Under the pieces are notes generated by a model. The model searched no databases. It worked only from the letters and a program-made list of their open reading frames with translations, and was not told where the DNA came from. Shown piece after piece: positions 44,126 through 52,982 of a stretch of 64,000 bases of DNA. The number at the start of each line of letters is the position of its first letter. Position 1 is the stretch's first letter. The translations under genes and the position numbers were made by a program. The DNA is from Nocardiopsis potens DSM 45234 (GTDB lineage Bacteria > Actinomycetota > Actinomycetes > Streptosporangiales > Streptosporangiaceae), in contig NZ_ANBB01000021.1 of NCBI RefSeq assembly GCF_000341105.1, forward strand, positions 86,818-150,817, in the 5' to 3' direction.

Positions 44126-44758
44126 GATGTCCTGTACCAGGGAGCCCCGGGACAGGTCGCGCAGGGTGGGCGCGCGCAGCCGGGGCACCTCGGGCAGCAC
44201 GTACCCCTGGCCGCCGAGGGCGGAGCGGAGCGCGGCGGCCCGCTCCGGGTCGACCCGGTCGACCACCGCGGCCGGCGCCACCGCGTGCTCCCGCTCGACC
44301 TCCTGGCGGGCCATGGCGATGGCGTCGGCGGTCTCCCGCCCGCTCCGCTCGGCCCCGGAGACCAGCAGCAGCACCGGTGTGCCCAGGTTGGCGGCGACGC
44401 GGGCGTTGAAGGAGAACTCGGTGGCGGTGCCGACGTCGGTGTAGCCGGTGCCGACCACCACCACGGCCGCGTGCCGCGCCGCCAGGGCGTGGTAGGCGTC
44501 CACGATCCGCGCCATGGCCTGCTCCGGGTCGGCCCGCGCCTCGGCGTAGCTCGCCCCGACGCAGTCCTCGTACCGGTCGGGCAGGTCGAACCGGGCGCGC
44601 AGGGTCTGCACGATCGGGTCGGCCGCCCCGCCCTCCACCACCGGCCGGAACACGCCCACCGAGCGCACCGCGCCGGACAGCGCCTCGGTGACCCCCAGCG
44701 CCACGACCGCCTGCTGGCTGTCGGCATCGGTCGCCGCGATGTACACGCCACTGGCCAT
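44126..44758 (-). pseudogene. pta: Phosphotransacetylase remnant, N-terminal domain
   Basis: 211 codons from ATG 44758 (strong GGGAGG upstream) to the element boundary. Residues 1-200 match the N-terminal regulatory P-loop-like domain of long Pta (SGVYIAATDADSQQAVVALGV, GVFRPVVE, NLGTPVLLLVSG, YVLPEVPRLRAPTL), with the P-loop GKS/T degraded to DSQQAV. After APTLRDL the frame jumps directly to SRGSLVQDI, the C-terminal tail, so the DRTGG and acetyltransferase domains (about 450 residues) were lost before or with the tnpB insertion. No catalytic function can remain. Confidence 0.75.
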
Positions 44759-44799
44759 GTCGTCCTCCCGCCCTCCACGGTAGGACGCCCGCCCCCGGA

Positions 44800-44816
44800 C
44801 GCGCCCGAAGGGCGCG
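44800..44816 (-). terminator. GAA-loop hairpin after livG
   Basis: CGCGCCC-GAA-GGGCGCG, about 215 bp past the livG stop and upstream of the pta remnant start. Confidence 0.5.
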
Positions 44817-45031
44817 CCCCCTCTCCCCGGCCGGGGCCGGGACGCGGCGGTCCCGGGTGCCGGGAGGAAAGGGTCTCCGATCCGGCAGGGCCGCCCGGCG
44901 GCACGGCGCGGGGTCCTCCCCCTCACGGCGCCGGGAGGCTCGACCTCGTCCCCGCCGGGGCCGACCGGTGCCCTGCAGGGAGGAAGGGCCGAAGGCCGGG
45001 CCGGCCGCCGTCCGCGGTCGGCGGGACCGGG

Positions 45032-45844
45032 TCAGCCGAGGTAGGCGGCGCGGACCGCGGGGTCGAGGCGGACCTCTTCGGGCGGGCCCTCGGCGATGAC
45101 CCGGCCGAGGTCGAGCACGGCGAGGTGGCGGCAGGCGGCCATGGTGAAGGAGACGTCGTGCTCCACCAGGAGGATGGTGCCGCCGGCGGCCTCCTGCACG
45201 GTGCGCAGCACCTCGGCCAGCCGGGCGGTCTGCTCGGCGTCCAGTCCGGAGGTCGGCTCGTCCAGCAGGAGCAGCGGCGGGTCGTCGGCGATCGCGCGGG
45301 CCAGCTCCACCATCCGGCGCCCGCCGATCGGCAGCGACCCGGCCCAGGCGGCGTGCAGGCCGGCGATGCCGCACCGGTCCAGCACCTCCATGGCGCGCTC
45401 GCGGCGCGCCCGCTCCCGGTGCCTGCGGGCCGGCCAGCCGACCAGGTCGGCGGGGAGCCCGCCGCCGCCTCCGCGCCACTCCAGGGCGGTGAGCACGTTG
45501 TCCAGCACGGTCAGCCGGCCGAAGACCTGCGGGCGCTGGAAGGTGCGGCGGACGCCCATCCGGGCCCGGGCCACCGCGTTGGCGGGGGCCAGGTCGCGGC
45601 CGCCGAGCAGCACCCGGCCGGCGGCCGGCCGGCGCAGCCCGGTGACGACGTCGAACAGCGTCGTCTTGCCCGCGCCGTTCGGCCCGATGACGCCGGTGAC
45701 GCCGCCGGGCCGGGCGGAGAAGGTCGCCTCGGAGAGCGCCCGGACCCCGCCGAACGCCACGGTCACGCCCTCGACCCGCAGGCCCTCGGCGGCCGGGCCG
45801 TCCGGTTCCCGCCGGGGCGGGGCCGGTGTGTCAGCGGTTCTCAT
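45032..45844 (-). CDS. Branched-chain-type ABC ATP-binding protein (LivG)
   Basis: 270 residues. Walker A GPNGAGKTT, RTFQRPQVFGRLTVLDNV typical of LivG, signature degraded to SLPIGGRRMVELARAI (usually LSYGxQR), LLLLDEPTSGLD, and VEHDVSF. Energises import of branched-chain amino acids, amides, urea or aromatic acids. ATG 45844 overlaps the preceding fusion gene by 14 bp, so it is the last gene of the SBP / LivHMF / LivG operon. The alteration of the LSGGQ-type loop is unusual but still keeps GG. Confidence 0.9.
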   Translation of the reverse strand: MRTADTPAPPRREPDGPAAEGLRVEGVTVAFGGVRALSEATFSARPGGVTGVIGPNGAGKTTLFDVVTGLRRPAAGRVLLGGRDLAPANAVARARMGVRRTFQRPQVFGRLTVLDNVLTALEWRGGGGGLPADLVGWPARRHRERARRERAMEVLDRCGIAGLHAAWAGSLPIGGRRMVELARAIADDPPLLLLDEPTSGLDAEQTARLAEVLRTVQEAAGGTILLVEHDVSFTMAACRHLAVLDLGRVIAEGPPEEVRLDPAVRAAYLG

Positions 45845-48548
45845 GTGCTTCGCCCACCTCCTGTGCCTGCCGTGCACGCTCGTCCGGCCCGGGGCCGCGG
45901 CCGGGCCCCAGGTACGCCTCTGCCAGCCGCTCCTCGCCGACCTCCGCGCTCGGGCCGATCCAGACCAGCCCGCCGGCGGCCATGAAGGCGGCGGTGTCGG
46001 CGATCGGCAGGATCCCCTTGGGCTTCTCCTCCACCACCAGCAGCGCGGTCCCGGCGGCGCGCAGCTCGGCGAAGACCGCGAACACCTGCTCGGCGGCCTT
46101 CGGCGCCAGCCCCAGCGAGGGCTCGTCGGCGATCAGCACCGCCGGCGGCCGGACCAGCGCCGGGGCCAGGGCGAGCAGCTGCTGCTCTCCGCCGGAGAGC
46201 CGGCCCGCCGGGGTGGTGCGGCGGCGGGCCGGCAGCGGCAGCCGGTCCAGTGCCTCCTCCCGCTCGGCGGGGGTGCGCAGCCAGGTGGCGAGGTTCTCCT
46301 CCACGGTGAGCGCGGGGAAGACGCCCCGGCCCTCCGGGGCGAGGAACAGCCCGGCGCGCGCCCGCAGGTGCGCCGGGGCGGCGGTCACGTCCCGCCCGCC
46401 CAGCAGCACCGCGCCGCCGGTGGCGGGCACCGTGCCGGCGGCCGTCCCGCACAGCGTGCTCTTGCCCGCGCCGTTGGGGCCGAGCAGCGCGGTGATCCGG
46501 CCCGCGGGGACGTCCAGGTCGACGCCGCGCAGCACCGGGACGTCGCCGTAGCCGGCGGAGACCCCGGCCAGGCGGAGCGCCGCGGGCGGCTCCTCCTCCC
46601 CTCCGGGCGCCGGGGCGGCCGGGGCGGCGGGGGCCGTCCGGCCGGCGCGGGCGGCGGTCCGTTTCCGCCGGGGCCCGGCGGGCCGGGAGAACAGCCCGTC
46701 CGGCCGGCGCGCCAGCACCAGGCCGCCCAGCCCGAACAGCGCCGTGAGCAGGTGGGCGGAGTCGCTGACGTGGCTCAGCACCTCCGGGGCCAGGGCGAAG
46801 ACCAGGCCGGCCGCGACCGCCGGGCCGACCCGGCGCACCCCGTGGATCACCGCCACCGCGAGCCAGACGAACCCGGTCACCGCGGGGAAGGCGTCCGCGG
46901 TCACCCGGCCGTTGAACACCGCGAGCAGCACCCCGCCGAGCCCGGCGACCCCGGAGGCCAGCACGAACAGCAGCAGCTTGATGCGGACCTGGGAGACACC
47001 GGAGGTGAGGGCGGCCTCGGGCGCCGAGCGGACGGCCAGCACGGCCCGCCCGGTCGCGGAGCGCTCCAGGTTGCGCAGCAGCAGCGCCGCGCCGGCCAGC
47101 AGTGCCAGCAGCACCAGGACCTGGGCCCTGCGGTCGGTGAGCCCCGCGATGCCGGGCAGCGGCCAGCCCTCGTTGCCGTTGGTGACCGCGTCCGGCTGGA
47201 ACAGGATCTGGTCGGCGAGGAGCGCCAGGGCCAGGGTGGCCAGGGCCAGTGCGAGCCCGCCCAGGCGCAGCGACGGCACCGCCGCGACCAGGCCGAGCAG
47301 CACGGAGGCGGCGATCCCGAGCAGGATCGCGGCGAACAGCGGCACCCCGGAGGAGTAGGCGATCGCGGTGGTCAGCGCGGCGGCGGCGACGAAGGCCGGC
47401 ATCGCCAGGTTCACCATCCCGCCGATCCCGGTGATCAGCACGAAGGAGGTGAAGATCAGGCCGTAGGCCAGGCCCTGCACGACCAGGCCCAGCCAGAAGT
47501 GCGGGGCGAAGGCGAGCGCCCAGACGGCCAGGGCCGTCCCGGAGGCGGCCCAGGGCAGCGCGCGCCGCCACGGCGGGAGCCCGGCCAGGTGGTCGGGGGG
47601 CGGCGCGTCCTCGGCCATCGCCCCGGCGACCCGGCCCCGGTGCGCCCCCATGACCAGCAGGGCGGCGAAGAGCAGCAGCACCGGGACGGCGGTGGCCAGG
47701 CCGCGCACCCGGTCGGTGAAGGGCAGGTAGCCCACGGCCAGGTTCTGCAGCACGCCGAGGCCGAGCCCGGCGGCGAACGCGATCGGGATGGACCGGAGCC
47801 GCCCGCAGACCGCGGCCGTCGCCGAGGAGAACAGCAGCACGGTGAAGGCGGTGGCGTCCAGGCCGAGGAAGGGCGCCACCACCACGCCGGCCAGGCCGGC
47901 CAGGGCCGAGCCGAGCGCCCACGCCGCCGCGGAGGTGCGGCCGGGGTCGGTGCCGCGCAGCGCGGCCAGGTCGCGCCGGTCCGCGGCGGCGCGCATCCGC
48001 AGGCCCAGCGGGGTGCGGCGGAGCAGGGCCCACAGCCCGGCGGCGGCCAGTGCGGCGGCCGCGAACGCCACCACCTGGTTGGAGGTCAGGGTGAACAGGT
48101 CCAGCGGCCGCCAGGCGACCACCGGGCTCGGCCCGATGCCGGGGACGGTGAACTGGTCGTCGCCGCTGGGCAGCCGGAGCCCGAACGTCCCGTTCAGCAC
48201 GTGCACGGTCCACAGCGCGGCGGCGGGCAGCGCGACGGTCAGCGCGATGGCCGCGACGGTCTGCGCGGTCGCGCCCGCGCCGGCCAGCCGGTCGAACATG
48301 GTCCTGTGCAGCAGGTAGCCGAGGCCGGGGGCGAACAGCCCGACGGCGACGGCCAGCGCGACCGGGGCCGGCAGCCCGGCCCCGGTGTGCAGCTGGAAGT
48401 AGAGGAAGGCGGTGGCGAACCCGATCGCGCCGTGGGCGAAGTTGAACACCCCGGTGGCGGCGTGCGTGAGCACCAGCCCGGAGGCCATCACGGCGAAGAC
48501 CGAGCCGGTCACCAGTCCACTGACGACGTACGCCAGGAGTTCGGCCAT
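45831..48548 (-). CDS. LivH-LivM-LivF fusion: two permeases plus an ATPase
   Basis: 905 residues in one chain. Residues 1-290: LivH-like permease (VMASGLVLTHAATGVFNFAHGAIG). Residues about 340-625: LivM-like permease (LVVQGLAYGLIFTSFVLITG, SLRLGGLALALATLAL). Residues about 665-890: LivF-type ATPase with GPNGAGKST, LSGGEQQLLALAPAL (AR to AP), VLIADEPSLGLAPK and VVEEKPKG where VEQN is usual. Permease-permease fusions are known; adding LivF is rarer. It imports a small organic solute with the lipoprotein encoded upstream. Minus-strand operon with neighbours within 140 bp. Confidence 0.92.
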   Translation of the reverse strand: MAELLAYVVSGLVTGSVFAVMASGLVLTHAATGVFNFAHGAIGFATAFLYFQLHTGAGLPAPVALAVAVGLFAPGLGYLLHRTMFDRLAGAGATAQTVAAIALTVALPAAALWTVHVLNGTFGLRLPSGDDQFTVPGIGPSPVVAWRPLDLFTLTSNQVVAFAAAALAAAGLWALLRRTPLGLRMRAAADRRDLAALRGTDPGRTSAAAWALGSALAGLAGVVVAPFLGLDATAFTVLLFSSATAAVCGRLRSIPIAFAAGLGLGVLQNLAVGYLPFTDRVRGLATAVPVLLLFAALLVMGAHRGRVAGAMAEDAPPPDHLAGLPPWRRALPWAASGTALAVWALAFAPHFWLGLVVQGLAYGLIFTSFVLITGIGGMVNLAMPAFVAAAALTTAIAYSSGVPLFAAILLGIAASVLLGLVAAVPSLRLGGLALALATLALALLADQILFQPDAVTNGNEGWPLPGIAGLTDRRAQVLVLLALLAGAALLLRNLERSATGRAVLAVRSAPEAALTSGVSQVRIKLLLFVLASGVAGLGGVLLAVFNGRVTADAFPAVTGFVWLAVAVIHGVRRVGPAVAAGLVFALAPEVLSHVSDSAHLLTALFGLGGLVLARRPDGLFSRPAGPRRKRTAARAGRTAPAAPAAPAPGGEEEPPAALRLAGVSAGYGDVPVLRGVDLDVPAGRITALLGPNGAGKSTLCGTAAGTVPATGGAVLLGGRDVTAAPAHLRARAGLFLAPEGRGVFPALTVEENLATWLRTPAEREEALDRLPLPARRRTTPAGRLSGGEQQLLALAPALVRPPAVLIADEPSLGLAPKAAEQVFAVFAELRAAGTALLVVEEKPKGILPIADTAAFMAAGGLVWIGPSAEVGEERLAEAYLGPGRGPGPDERARQAQEVGEAHENR

Positions 48549-48687
48549 GCGCCCCTCCAGGGGTTGCGGAGGTCAGGGGGTCGGGGGTGCGGCGGGGCGG
48601 CCGCCCTCGCGGTGGTCTCGGCGCCGCGGCCCGGTCGGAGTGCCGCGGCGGGGCCGCCGCGCCGAGGTCATCGGGGAGGCGGGCGCA

Positions 48688-49980
48688 TCAGTCCCCCTGG
48701 TAGACGGTGTTCTCGGTGCAGGTGAGCTCCTGGACCGGGGTGAACTCGCCGTCCTCCAGGCGGACCAGGGCGCCGCAGCCGTTGGACTCCCGGTGGCCGG
48801 CCGGGTACTCGGTGGTGCCGAAGCCGGGGTCCTCGTGGGTGAAGCCGGAGTTGAGGGTCTCGGTGAGCGAGGCGCGGGTGATGTCGGGGCCGGCCGCCTC
48901 CGCGGCGGCCAGGAACAGGTCGGCCGACCAGTAGCCGTAGGCCATCGGCTGGCTGAACTCCAGGTCCGGGTCGCCGGTGTGCGAGCGCAGGTCCTCCTGC
49001 ATGAGCGCGACCTCGGGATGCTCCTCGGCCAGTTCGAACGGCTGGACCTGCGGGGAGCCGTAGGCCCCGTCCAGGGCTTCGGCCAGTTCGGGCTGGGCGA
49101 GGATGTCGGGGTCGTAGCTGACCCCGTCGGTCCAGGCGCCCTCGAAGCCGGCCCGTTTGAGCGCGCCGTAGAGTCCGGCGTTGTGCCCGGAGGTCATCAC
49201 CGAGACCACCACGTCGGGCGGGTCGCCGCCGTCGGCGCCCAGCACCGCGTTGACGTAGGGCGTCCAGTCCGCCGGGGCGGCGTCGGCCGGGATGCCGGCG
49301 TCCTGCCCGATGACTTCGAACCCGGCCGCGGCGAACGAGGCGGCCATCGGCCCCATCCCGGCGGCGCTGCTCGCCGAGTCGGTCGACTGCACCCAGGCGG
49401 TCTTCCCCTCGGCGCCGCCGAGCTCCTCGGCCATCAGCTCGCCCCACCAGGTCTGGGTCCGGTCGCCCTGCTCCGGTTGGAGGCAGCCGTTGAAGCCGAA
49501 GCCGTGGTCGTTGCGGCAGAAGGCCTGGTGGGTCCCCCAGCCGAACCAGGGGATGCCGTTGTCGGTGAAGACGTCGGCCCCGTTGAAGGCGGGCGAGGCG
49601 ACCGGGACGGCCGCGAGCACCTGCTCCTTCTCGGCGAGGGCGCGGGCGCCGGCCAGGCTCTCCTCCGGGTCGAGCCGGTCGTCCTGGGTGCCGGTGTAGT
49701 CGATGGTGCGGCCGTGCACGCCGCCTTCGGCGTTGGCCCGCTCGAAGCGGGCCAGGGCGCCGGTCTCCATGTCGGCCAGTGAGTAGCCGATGGTGCTGGT
49801 CTCCACCAGCAGCCCGCCGACGATGAGGGCGTCCTCGGTGACGCCGGCGTCCGCGGCGGCCGCGGTGCCGCCCTCGGCCGCGCACCCGGCGGCGGTGAGC
49901 GCCGCCGCGGCCAGCAGTGCGGCGAGGCGGCGGGAGAGGGCCGCCGGTGTCCGGGTCCTGACTGCGGTCGTCCTGGTCAT
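48688..49980 (-). CDS. Branched-chain-type ABC substrate-binding lipoprotein
   Basis: 430 residues, type I periplasmic-binding fold. Signal peptide with hydrophobic LAALLAAAALTA and lipobox TAAGC (Cys about residue 33) gives a membrane-anchored lipoprotein. ALIVGGLLVET and DYTGTQDDRLDPEESLAGARALAEKE are LivK-like. First gene of the liv-type operon, divergent from the catabolic operon at 50161, with a palindromic operator candidate between them, which suggests the transporter imports the substrate of that pathway. Confidence 0.9.
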   Translation of the reverse strand: MTRTTAVRTRTPAALSRRLAALLAAAALTAAGCAAEGGTAAAADAGVTEDALIVGGLLVETSTIGYSLADMETGALARFERANAEGGVHGRTIDYTGTQDDRLDPEESLAGARALAEKEQVLAAVPVASPAFNGADVFTDNGIPWFGWGTHQAFCRNDHGFGFNGCLQPEQGDRTQTWWGELMAEELGGAEGKTAWVQSTDSASSAAGMGPMAASFAAAGFEVIGQDAGIPADAAPADWTPYVNAVLGADGGDPPDVVVSVMTSGHNAGLYGALKRAGFEGAWTDGVSYDPDILAQPELAEALDGAYGSPQVQPFELAEEHPEVALMQEDLRSHTGDPDLEFSQPMAYGYWSADLFLAAAEAAGPDITRASLTETLNSGFTHEDPGFGTTEYPAGHRESNGCGALVRLEDGEFTPVQELTCTENTVYQGD

Positions 49981-50033
49981 GGGCGCTCCGTCCGACGGTG
50001 TGCCGGGCGCGCGCCCCCGCCGCACCCGATTGA

Positions 50034-50051
50034 ACCTAGCGCTCGCTTGGT
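50034..50051. promoter_or_regulatory. TetR-type operator candidate, site 3 of 3
   Basis: ACCTAGCG-CT-CGCTTGGT, fitting ACCWAGCG-NN-CGCTWGGT at every defined position. It lies in the 180-bp region between the divergent liv-type and ALDH operons and could control both. Confidence 0.6.
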
Positions 50052-50160
50052 ATCGGAGAGTATGATCCGCGCAGACCGGTGTCAACGCCCCTTGAGGACC
50101 GAGCCGCACCGCCGGTCCCGCCCCGCGCGGGCCCGGCGCCGACCCCCCGGAGGTCCGTCG

Positions 50161-51621
50161 ATGACGACCGAGTACCTCAACCACATCGGCGGCGGGTTCC
50201 GCCCCGCCCGCTCCGCGCGCTGGATCGACAGCACCGACCCCGCCACCGGGGAGGTGTGGGCGCGCGTCCCGGCCTCCGGGGCCGAGGACGTGGACGACGC
50301 CGTCGCCGCGGCCGCCGCCGCCTTCCCCGCCTGGCGGGCCACCCCGCCGCTGCGCCGGGCGGCCCTGCTCCGCGCCTGGTCCGAGGCGGTGCTCGCGCGC
50401 TCCGCCGAGCTCGCCGAGATCGAGAGCCGGGACAACGGCCGGGTCCTCCGGGAGACCCGGGACGCCGACGTCCCCGGCGGCGCGCTGCACATCCAGTACA
50501 ACGCGAGCCTCGCCGACAAGATCACCGGGGACACCGTCCACCTCGGCGGGACCTCGCTGGCCTCCACCCACTACGAGCCGTTCGGCGTGGTCGGGGTGGT
50601 CATCCCGTGGAACGCCCCGCTGGCCATGTTCTTCGCCAAGGTGTCCGGGGCGCTGGCCGCCGGGAACGCGGTGGTGGTCAAGCCCGCCGAACAGGCCTGC
50701 TGCTCGATCCTGGCCGCCTGCGAGCTGTTCGAGCGGGCCGGCTTCCCGCCCGGCCTGGTCAACGTGGTCTCCGGCACCGGCCCCGAGGCCGGGGAGGCGC
50801 TGGTGGACCACCCCGGCGTGGCCAAGCTGCACTTCACCGGCTCCACCGCGACCGGGCGGCGGGTCACCGAGCGCTCCGCCGCCAACCTGAAGAACCTCTC
50901 GCTGGAGCTCGGCGGCAAGTCCCCCGACATCGTCTTCGACGACGCCGACCTGGACGCCGCCGCCGCGGGCGCGGCCGCCGGGATCTACACCGGCGGGGCA
51001 GGGCAGGCCTGTGTGGCCGGTTCGCGGATCCTGATCCAGGACACGATCTTCGAGGAGTTCACCGAGCGGCTCCGCAAGCGCGCCGCCGCGATCCGGCTGG
51101 GCGACCCCCGCGACCCGGAGACCGACATGGGGCCGATCACCTTCGCCGGGCAGTACCGCAAGGTCCTCTCCTACCTGGAGTCCGCCCCGGCCGACGGGGC
51201 CGAGCCGATCTTCGGCGGGCGCACCGGCGCCGACGCCGTGGCCGACCCGGCGCTGGCCGGCGGCTACTGGGTGGAGCCGACCCTGTTCGCCGCCGCCGGC
51301 AACGGGCCGGCGATCTGCCGGGAGGAGGTGTTCGGCCCGGTCGCGGTGGCCATCCCGTTCGGCTCGGAGGAGGAGGCCTACGCGCTGGCCAACGAGACCG
51401 ACTACGGGCTGGCCGGGGGCGCCTGGACCCGCGACCTGAACCGGGCGCACCGCGCCATCGCCGCGATCGAGGCCGGAACGGTGTGGATCAACACCTTCCG
51501 GCGGCTGCACTGGGCGGTGCCGTTCGGCGGGCACAAGCAGAGCGGCAACCTGCCCGCCAACGGCGTCGACGGGCTGCGCGAGTGGCTCAACCTCAAGGCC
51601 GCCTGGATCGAACTGGGCTGA
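50161..51621 (+). CDS. NAD(P)-dependent aldehyde dehydrogenase
   Basis: 486 residues. Cofactor region VVGVVIPWNAPLAMFFAKV and KPAEQA, general base in LELGGKSPDIVF, nucleophile in GGAGQACVAGSR, and GPVAVAIPF plus the C-terminal FGGHKQSG loop. It oxidises an aldehyde to the acid. ATG 50161 has GGAGG 9 nt upstream. It heads an operon with an alcohol dehydrogenase, hydrolase and LLM oxidoreductase, compatible with stepwise breakdown of a cyclic or ester-containing substrate. Confidence 0.93.
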   Translation: MTTEYLNHIGGGFRPARSARWIDSTDPATGEVWARVPASGAEDVDDAVAAAAAAFPAWRATPPLRRAALLRAWSEAVLARSAELAEIESRDNGRVLRETRDADVPGGALHIQYNASLADKITGDTVHLGGTSLASTHYEPFGVVGVVIPWNAPLAMFFAKVSGALAAGNAVVVKPAEQACCSILAACELFERAGFPPGLVNVVSGTGPEAGEALVDHPGVAKLHFTGSTATGRRVTERSAANLKNLSLELGGKSPDIVFDDADLDAAAAGAAAGIYTGGAGQACVAGSRILIQDTIFEEFTERLRKRAAAIRLGDPRDPETDMGPITFAGQYRKVLSYLESAPADGAEPIFGGRTGADAVADPALAGGYWVEPTLFAAAGNGPAICREEVFGPVAVAIPFGSEEEAYALANETDYGLAGGAWTRDLNRAHRAIAAIEAGTVWINTFRRLHWAVPFGGHKQSGNLPANGVDGLREWLNLKAAWIELG

Positions 51622-51693
51622 GCCGGCGGCCCCTGGGGCCGATCCCGCCGCGGGCCCCGCGGCGGCGTCCGCGACCGAGGAGGACCTGACGAC

Positions 51694-52836
51694 ATGCTGA
51701 TCCGCGCCGCACTGCTCACCGCCCCCGGGGCGCCGCCGGAGGTCCGCGAGGTCGAGATCGCCGATCCCGGGCCGGGGGAGGTCCGGGTGCGCATCGCCGC
51801 CTCCGGCATCTGCGGCTCCGACCTGAAGGCGATCGACGGCACCAGCCCGGTGGTGCGCCGGCTCCCGGTGGTGGGCGGGCACGAGAGCTCGGGGACGGTG
51901 GAGTCGACCGGGCCCGGCGTCACCGCGTTCGCCCCCGGCGACGAGGTGCTCATCGCGATGAACCGGCCCTGCGGGTCGTGCCGGATGTGCGCGCGCGGCG
52001 ACGCGCACCTGTGCACCGGCGAGGACCGGCTGCGGGCCGTGATGGGCCTGATGCCCGACGGCGGCACCCGGCTGCGCGCCGGCGGCGAGGAGGTCCGCCC
52101 CTACCTGGGCATCGGCTCCTTCGCCGAGTACGCCGTGGTGAGCGAGCGCGCCCTGGTCCGGCTGCCGCCCGGCCTGCCGCTGGACGCGATGGCGCTGCTC
52201 TGCTGCGCCGTGGTGACCGGGGTCGGCGCGGTGCTGAACACCGCCGCGGTGGAGGCGGGCTCCTCGGTGCTGGTGGTGGGGTGCGGCGGGGTCGGGCTGA
52301 ACATCGTGCAGGGCGCCGCGCTGGCCGGCGCGGCGCGGATCGTTGCGGCCGACGTCTCCGCGGCCAAGGCCGGGGCGGCGGAGCGGTTCGGCGCCACCGA
52401 CCGGCTGGTCTCCGACGGCGGGGGCGGCGGCCTGGCCGAGCGGGTGCGCGCGCTGGTGCCCGGCGGGGTGGACTACGCCTTCGACGCCACCGGCGCGCCC
52501 GCGGTGCTGGCCGAGGCGTTCGGCGCCACCCGGCAGGGCGGCACCACGGTGATGGTGGGCAGCCCGCCGCCCGGCGCCGAGGCGGTGGTCCCCGCCGCCG
52601 GGCTGTTCGGCTCCCGGCGGCTGCTGGGCTGCCAGGGCGGCGACGCCTCCCCCTACTCCGACCTGCCGCGCCTGGTGGAGCTGTACACCTCCGGCCGGCT
52701 GCTGCTGGACGAGCTGATCAGCGAGCGGGTGCCGCTGGAGCGGATCGGCGAGGCCGTGCAGCGGGTGCGCGCGGGCGAGGCGACCCGGTCGGTGGTGGTG
52801 TTCGACGCCCCGGCCGGCGGGGCCGCCGCGCACTGA
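51694..52836 (+). CDS. Zinc-dependent alcohol dehydrogenase (MDR)
   Basis: 380 residues. Catalytic Zn ligands in GICGSDLKAID (Cys) and GGHESSGTV (His-Glu), structural Zn loop CGSCRMCARGDAHLC with four Cys, and NAD motif VVGCGGVGLNIVQG. It interconverts an alcohol and an aldehyde or ketone. ATG 51694 has GAGGAGG upstream, 72 bp from the ALDH stop; a GC-rich imperfect hairpin lies between. Confidence 0.93.
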   Translation: MLIRAALLTAPGAPPEVREVEIADPGPGEVRVRIAASGICGSDLKAIDGTSPVVRRLPVVGGHESSGTVESTGPGVTAFAPGDEVLIAMNRPCGSCRMCARGDAHLCTGEDRLRAVMGLMPDGGTRLRAGGEEVRPYLGIGSFAEYAVVSERALVRLPPGLPLDAMALLCCAVVTGVGAVLNTAAVEAGSSVLVVGCGGVGLNIVQGAALAGAARIVAADVSAAKAGAAERFGATDRLVSDGGGGGLAERVRALVPGGVDYAFDATGAPAVLAEAFGATRQGGTTVMVGSPPPGAEAVVPAAGLFGSRRLLGCQGGDASPYSDLPRLVELYTSGRLLLDELISERVPLERIGEAVQRVRAGEATRSVVVFDAPAGGAAAH

Positions 52837-52982
52837 ACCAAGCGATTGATCGCCACTTCCGGAGGCGCTACCGTGAACCGGGAACAAAAACTGAAACACG
52901 TTCTGCTTTTTTGGAGTGCGAGCGGCGGAGCGGGACCTCCCGCCCCGACCGGCCACCGACGGACCCCGGCGGGAGCCAGCCG

